From positions 12,462 to 53,355 of the forward strand of contig VXMI01000193.1 of the NCBI GenBank assembly GCA_009841165.1: a DNA stretch of 40,894 nucleotides, given 5' to 3'. This document shows positions 38,468 through 40,894 of this stretch, piece after piece. The number at the start of each line of letters is the position of its first letter. The stretch's first letter is position 1. The notes below the pieces were generated by a model. It saw only the letters and a program-made list of their open reading frames with translations, was not told where the DNA came from and ran no database searches. The translations under genes and the position numbers were made by a program. Origin of the DNA: Gemmatimonadota bacterium (GTDB lineage Bacteria; Gemmatimonadota; Gemmatimonadetes; Longimicrobiales; Gaopeijiaceae).

Positions 38468-40021
38468 ATGAGGATCTGGAGCAGGACCATGCGCAACCGC
38501 CCCTGGAACAACTCGCCCGTTTTCGCTCTCGCGCTGGCGCTCTCGGCCCTGGCGGCGCCCCCGTCGCTCTCGGGTCAGGGCCAGGCCTTCGCCGGGTTCG
38601 ACGCCTTCATGGCGCAGGTCATGGACGACTGGCGGATCCCGGGCGTGGCCGTCGGGGTGATTCACGACGGGGAGATCGTGCTGGCGCAGGGGTTCGGCTA
38701 CCGCGACATCGAGAACGAGCTGCCGGTGACCGGGAACACGACCATGGCGATCGGCTCCAACAGCAAGTCGTTCACGGTCACGCTCATGGCCATGCTCGTG
38801 GACGAGGGCAAGCTCGACTGGGACACGCCCGTGCGCGACTACCTGGCCGACTTCCGGCTCTACGACGAGTTCGCCACCGCCGAGATGACCCCGCGCGACC
38901 TCGTCTCCCACCAGTCGGGGCTGCCGCGGCACGACAACGTGTGGTACGGACGGGCGGCGTCGCGCGAGGAGATCTTCCACAAGCTCCGCTACCTCGAGCC
39001 CAACGCGTCGTTCCGCAGCCGCTACCAATACCAGAACCTGATGTTCATGACGGCCGGCTACCTCACCGAGCGCCTCACCGGGCGCGACTGGGACGGCCTC
39101 GTCGACGAGCACATCTTCACCCCGCTGGGCATGGACCGCTCCAACACCTCGGTCGACGATTCACCCGGCTCGGGCGACCACGCGCTCCCCTACATGCTGC
39201 GCGACGGCGTCCTGAAGCGGGTGCCCTTACGGAACATCGACAACGCGGGTCCGGCGGGCTCGATCAACTCGAACGTCGTCGAGATGATGGCCTACATCGA
39301 GGCCCACATGGACGGCGGCATCCAGGACGGTCACCGCCTCATCTCGGAGGAAAGCTCCGCCGAGATGCAGCAGCCGCAGTTCGCCATGGAGGGCGATTCG
39401 GAGTTCGCCGAAGTCGGCCCCACCAGCTACGGGCTCGGGCTGCGCGTGACCACCTACCGCGGCCACAAGATGGTGCTGCACGGCGGCGGCATCGACGGCT
39501 TCATCTCGTCGATGTCGTGGCTGCCCCGCGAGAAGATGGGCGTCATGGTGCTCACGAACCGGTCCGGCGACATGAACCCGGTGCCGCTCATGGTGGCCTA
39601 CAACGTGTACGACCGGCTGCTGGGGCTGCCCGAGGTCGACTGGAACGCCCGCAACCTCGAGGAGCGGCAGGAGCAGGAGGCGCGCGCCGCCGAGTCGGAG
39701 CGCGAGATGACGGGCAGGCGGGTCGAGGGAACCAGGCCCAGCCACTCGCTCGATGCCTATGCGGGGACTTATCATCATCCCGGATACGGCACCATGCAGG
39801 TGGCCGCGGACGGGAACGGACTCCGCGTCTCGTACGACGGCATCGCGCTCGATATGGAGCACTTCCACTACGAAGTCTTCAGGATCACTTCGCCGCCCGC
39901 CACGGTGCCCGTCACCGGTCTGGTGACCTTCAACACCGACAGTGACGGGCGGGTGAGCAGCGTGGCGATCCCCTTCGAGCCCAACGGAGCCGACATCGTT
40001 TTCAAGCGCGTGGAGTCGTGA
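38468..40021 (+). CDS. Serine hydrolase, beta-lactamase/PBP fold (class C-like) with DUF3471-like C-terminus
   Basis: A 517-residue exported enzyme. The signal peptide ends near SGQGQ (about 39). The class C beta-lactamase-type domain has SNSK (Ser97, Lys100), YQN in RYQYQNLMF and HGG in VLHGGGIDGF. After a charged helical linker (LEERQEQEARAAESEREM) comes a C-terminal beta domain of about 90 residues (LDAYAGTYHHPGYGTMQVAADG) typical of DUF3471-like tails. The start at 38468 has AAGGA upstream; an ATG at 38489 also has a GGAG and cannot be excluded. It is the third enzyme of this fold in the window; the substrate is unknown. Confidence 0.88.
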   Translation: MRIWSRTMRNRPWNNSPVFALALALSALAAPPSLSGQGQAFAGFDAFMAQVMDDWRIPGVAVGVIHDGEIVLAQGFGYRDIENELPVTGNTTMAIGSNSKSFTVTLMAMLVDEGKLDWDTPVRDYLADFRLYDEFATAEMTPRDLVSHQSGLPRHDNVWYGRAASREEIFHKLRYLEPNASFRSRYQYQNLMFMTAGYLTERLTGRDWDGLVDEHIFTPLGMDRSNTSVDDSPGSGDHALPYMLRDGVLKRVPLRNIDNAGPAGSINSNVVEMMAYIEAHMDGGIQDGHRLISEESSAEMQQPQFAMEGDSEFAEVGPTSYGLGLRVTTYRGHKMVLHGGGIDGFISSMSWLPREKMGVMVLTNRSGDMNPVPLMVAYNVYDRLLGLPEVDWNARNLEERQEQEARAAESEREMTGRRVEGTRPSHSLDAYAGTYHHPGYGTMQVAADGNGLRVSYDGIALDMEHFHYEVFRITSPPATVPVTGLVTFNTDSDGRVSSVAIPFEPNGADIVFKRVES

Positions 40022-40058
40022 CGCAACCCACCGTCAAGTAGCGTCGTATGTGGTGGAC

Positions 40059-40894
40059 ATGAAGGACCTGAGGGTGTGTAAGAGGCCGTTGTCGCGGGGC
40101 GCGGCGCCGTTGTCACCGAGCGCCGGGTGCGCTCCCGTGCCGGTGCGCCTGCGGGGTGGGGCGATCCCGCTGCTGGGCGCGGCGCTTTTCCTTGCGGCCG
40201 CTCCATCGCTCTCCGCGCAGGTCGGGGCGACGCTCCGCGGCGTGGTGCGTTCCGGGATCACGGGAGAGGTGATCGCCGGCGCGGTCGTGCAGATCGTCGG
40301 CACCCGCGCGATGACCACGACCGACGACGACGGCCGCTACGCCATCCTGACCGTGCCGATGGGCGAGTCGGTCGTGCGGGTCACGCACAGCGACCACGTC
40401 GGGCTGGTGGACCGTCTCCAGGTGGACAGGGCGGAGGTCATCCGGCACGACTTCGAGATGATGCCACCCGCCTATGTGCTGGAAGAGGTGGTCGCACGCG
40501 CGATGCGCCGCGTCGAGATCCCCGACAACGCCATCGACGGCAGCGAGCTGGAGCACGGGCGCGGCGTGCGGGAGGTGCTGGCAGGGGTGACCGGGGTCAC
40601 GCTCTTCCGCACCAGCGGCGCGGTGGGAGCCGGGTACTACCTGCGCATTCGCGGGGCGAAGAGCTTCCACTTCAACCAGCACCCCGTCGTCTTCGTCGAC
40701 GGCGTGAGGGTGCGGGCCCTGGGTACGGCCGGCGGGCTGGGCGCGCTGGAACTCATCGACCCGGGGACCATCGCACGGATCGAGGTCCTCAAGGGGCCGG
40801 CCGCCGATGCCAAATACGGGCCGGATGCGGCGGACGGGGTGGTGCTGATTACGACGCGGAGGGGTGGGGGGCCGTATGACATTCACATAATCAC
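40059..40894 (+). CDS. CarboxypepD_reg plus TonB-plug protein or receptor (3' end off window)
   Basis: The frame is open from ATG 40059 to the right edge (278 codons visible). A signal peptide ends at about residue 51 (SLSAQ), followed by one CarboxypepD_reg-like domain (VGATLRGVVRSGITGEVIAGAVVQIVG to VTHSDH) and a TonB plug (about 150-270, with VREVLAGVTGVTLF, YYLRIRGAKSF, HPVVFVDGVRV, IARIEVLKGPAADAKYGPDAADGVVLITTRRG). Whether a barrel follows, as in a full receptor, or the gene stops soon, as in the pair at 19255-21362, cannot be seen. Unlike that pair, no cysteine pair is present in the plug. It begins 37 bases after the serine hydrolase stop. Confidence 0.8.
   Translation, partial: MKDLRVCKRPLSRGAAPLSPSAGCAPVPVRLRGGAIPLLGAALFLAAAPSLSAQVGATLRGVVRSGITGEVIAGAVVQIVGTRAMTTTDDDGRYAILTVPMGESVVRVTHSDHVGLVDRLQVDRAEVIRHDFEMMPPAYVLEEVVARAMRRVEIPDNAIDGSELEHGRGVREVLAGVTGVTLFRTSGAVGAGYYLRIRGAKSFHFNQHPVVFVDGVRVRALGTAGGLGALELIDPGTIARIEVLKGPAADAKYGPDAADGVVLITTRRGGGPYDIHII

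Overview
The window is GC-rich bacterial DNA of Gram-negative, outer-membrane type. It holds SusC/SusD-like receptors, many lipoprotein signal peptides, outer-membrane barrel proteins of the DUF5916 kind, two di-heme DUF1111 oxidoreductases, three beta-lactamase-fold serine hydrolases and several CarboxypepD_reg/TonB-plug proteins. This mix is typical of Gemmatimonadota, possibly a marine or host-associated lineage; that assignment is inferred from gene content only. I saw no rRNA, tRNA, CRISPR array, transposase or phage genes.

Layout. 1-4000 (+): the end of a repetitive coiled-coil gene, a lipoprotein trypsin-like protease nested in a Cna-B/SdrD-like domain, a small lipoprotein, and a di-heme oxidoreductase. 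4011-9653 (-): a SusC-like receptor followed by two paralogous SusD-like lipoproteins. 9795-14431 (-): a gliding-type ABC transporter (ATPase, permease, GldG-like, DUF4340). 14569-16008 (-): a serine hydrolase. 16055-19102 (-): DUF4399 lipoprotein, parvulin-type lipoprotein and a second di-heme oxidoreductase. 19255-21362 (-): tandem proteins with CarboxypepD_reg domains and a TonB plug but no barrel. 21562-24248 (+): a DUF1640-like coiled-coil protein and a DUF5916 outer-membrane protein. 24282-30098: an S9 peptidase, a standalone 5'-3' exonuclease, and two Spy-like periplasmic proteins flanking an alpha/beta hydrolase. 30192-36279 (-): a DUF4837 lipoprotein, a serine hydrolase and dnaE in one tight cluster. 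36421-38345 (+): a cytochrome c lipoprotein and a Tat-exported sarcosine-oxidase-like flavoenzyme. 38468-40894 (+): a third serine hydrolase and the start of a TonB-plug protein.

How it works together. Apart from dnaE, the exonuclease and the cytoplasmic parts of the transporter, almost everything is predicted to act in the envelope: uptake at the outer membrane, peptide and ester hydrolysis, periplasmic redox chemistry and outer-membrane protein handling. Genes are commonly joined by four-base stop/start overlaps (GTGA, TTGA, ATGA, and apparently CTGA), so several true starts are not ATG.

Most interesting signals: a related AT-rich palindrome found downstream of two unrelated genes, with a similar motif inside a third; the protease nested in an immunoglobulin-like domain; barrel-less TonB-plug proteins with a conserved cysteine pair; a flavoenzyme apparently started at CTG and coupled to its likely cytochrome partner; and a 14-codon open frame bridging an ABC ATPase and its permease by ATGA overlaps at both ends.
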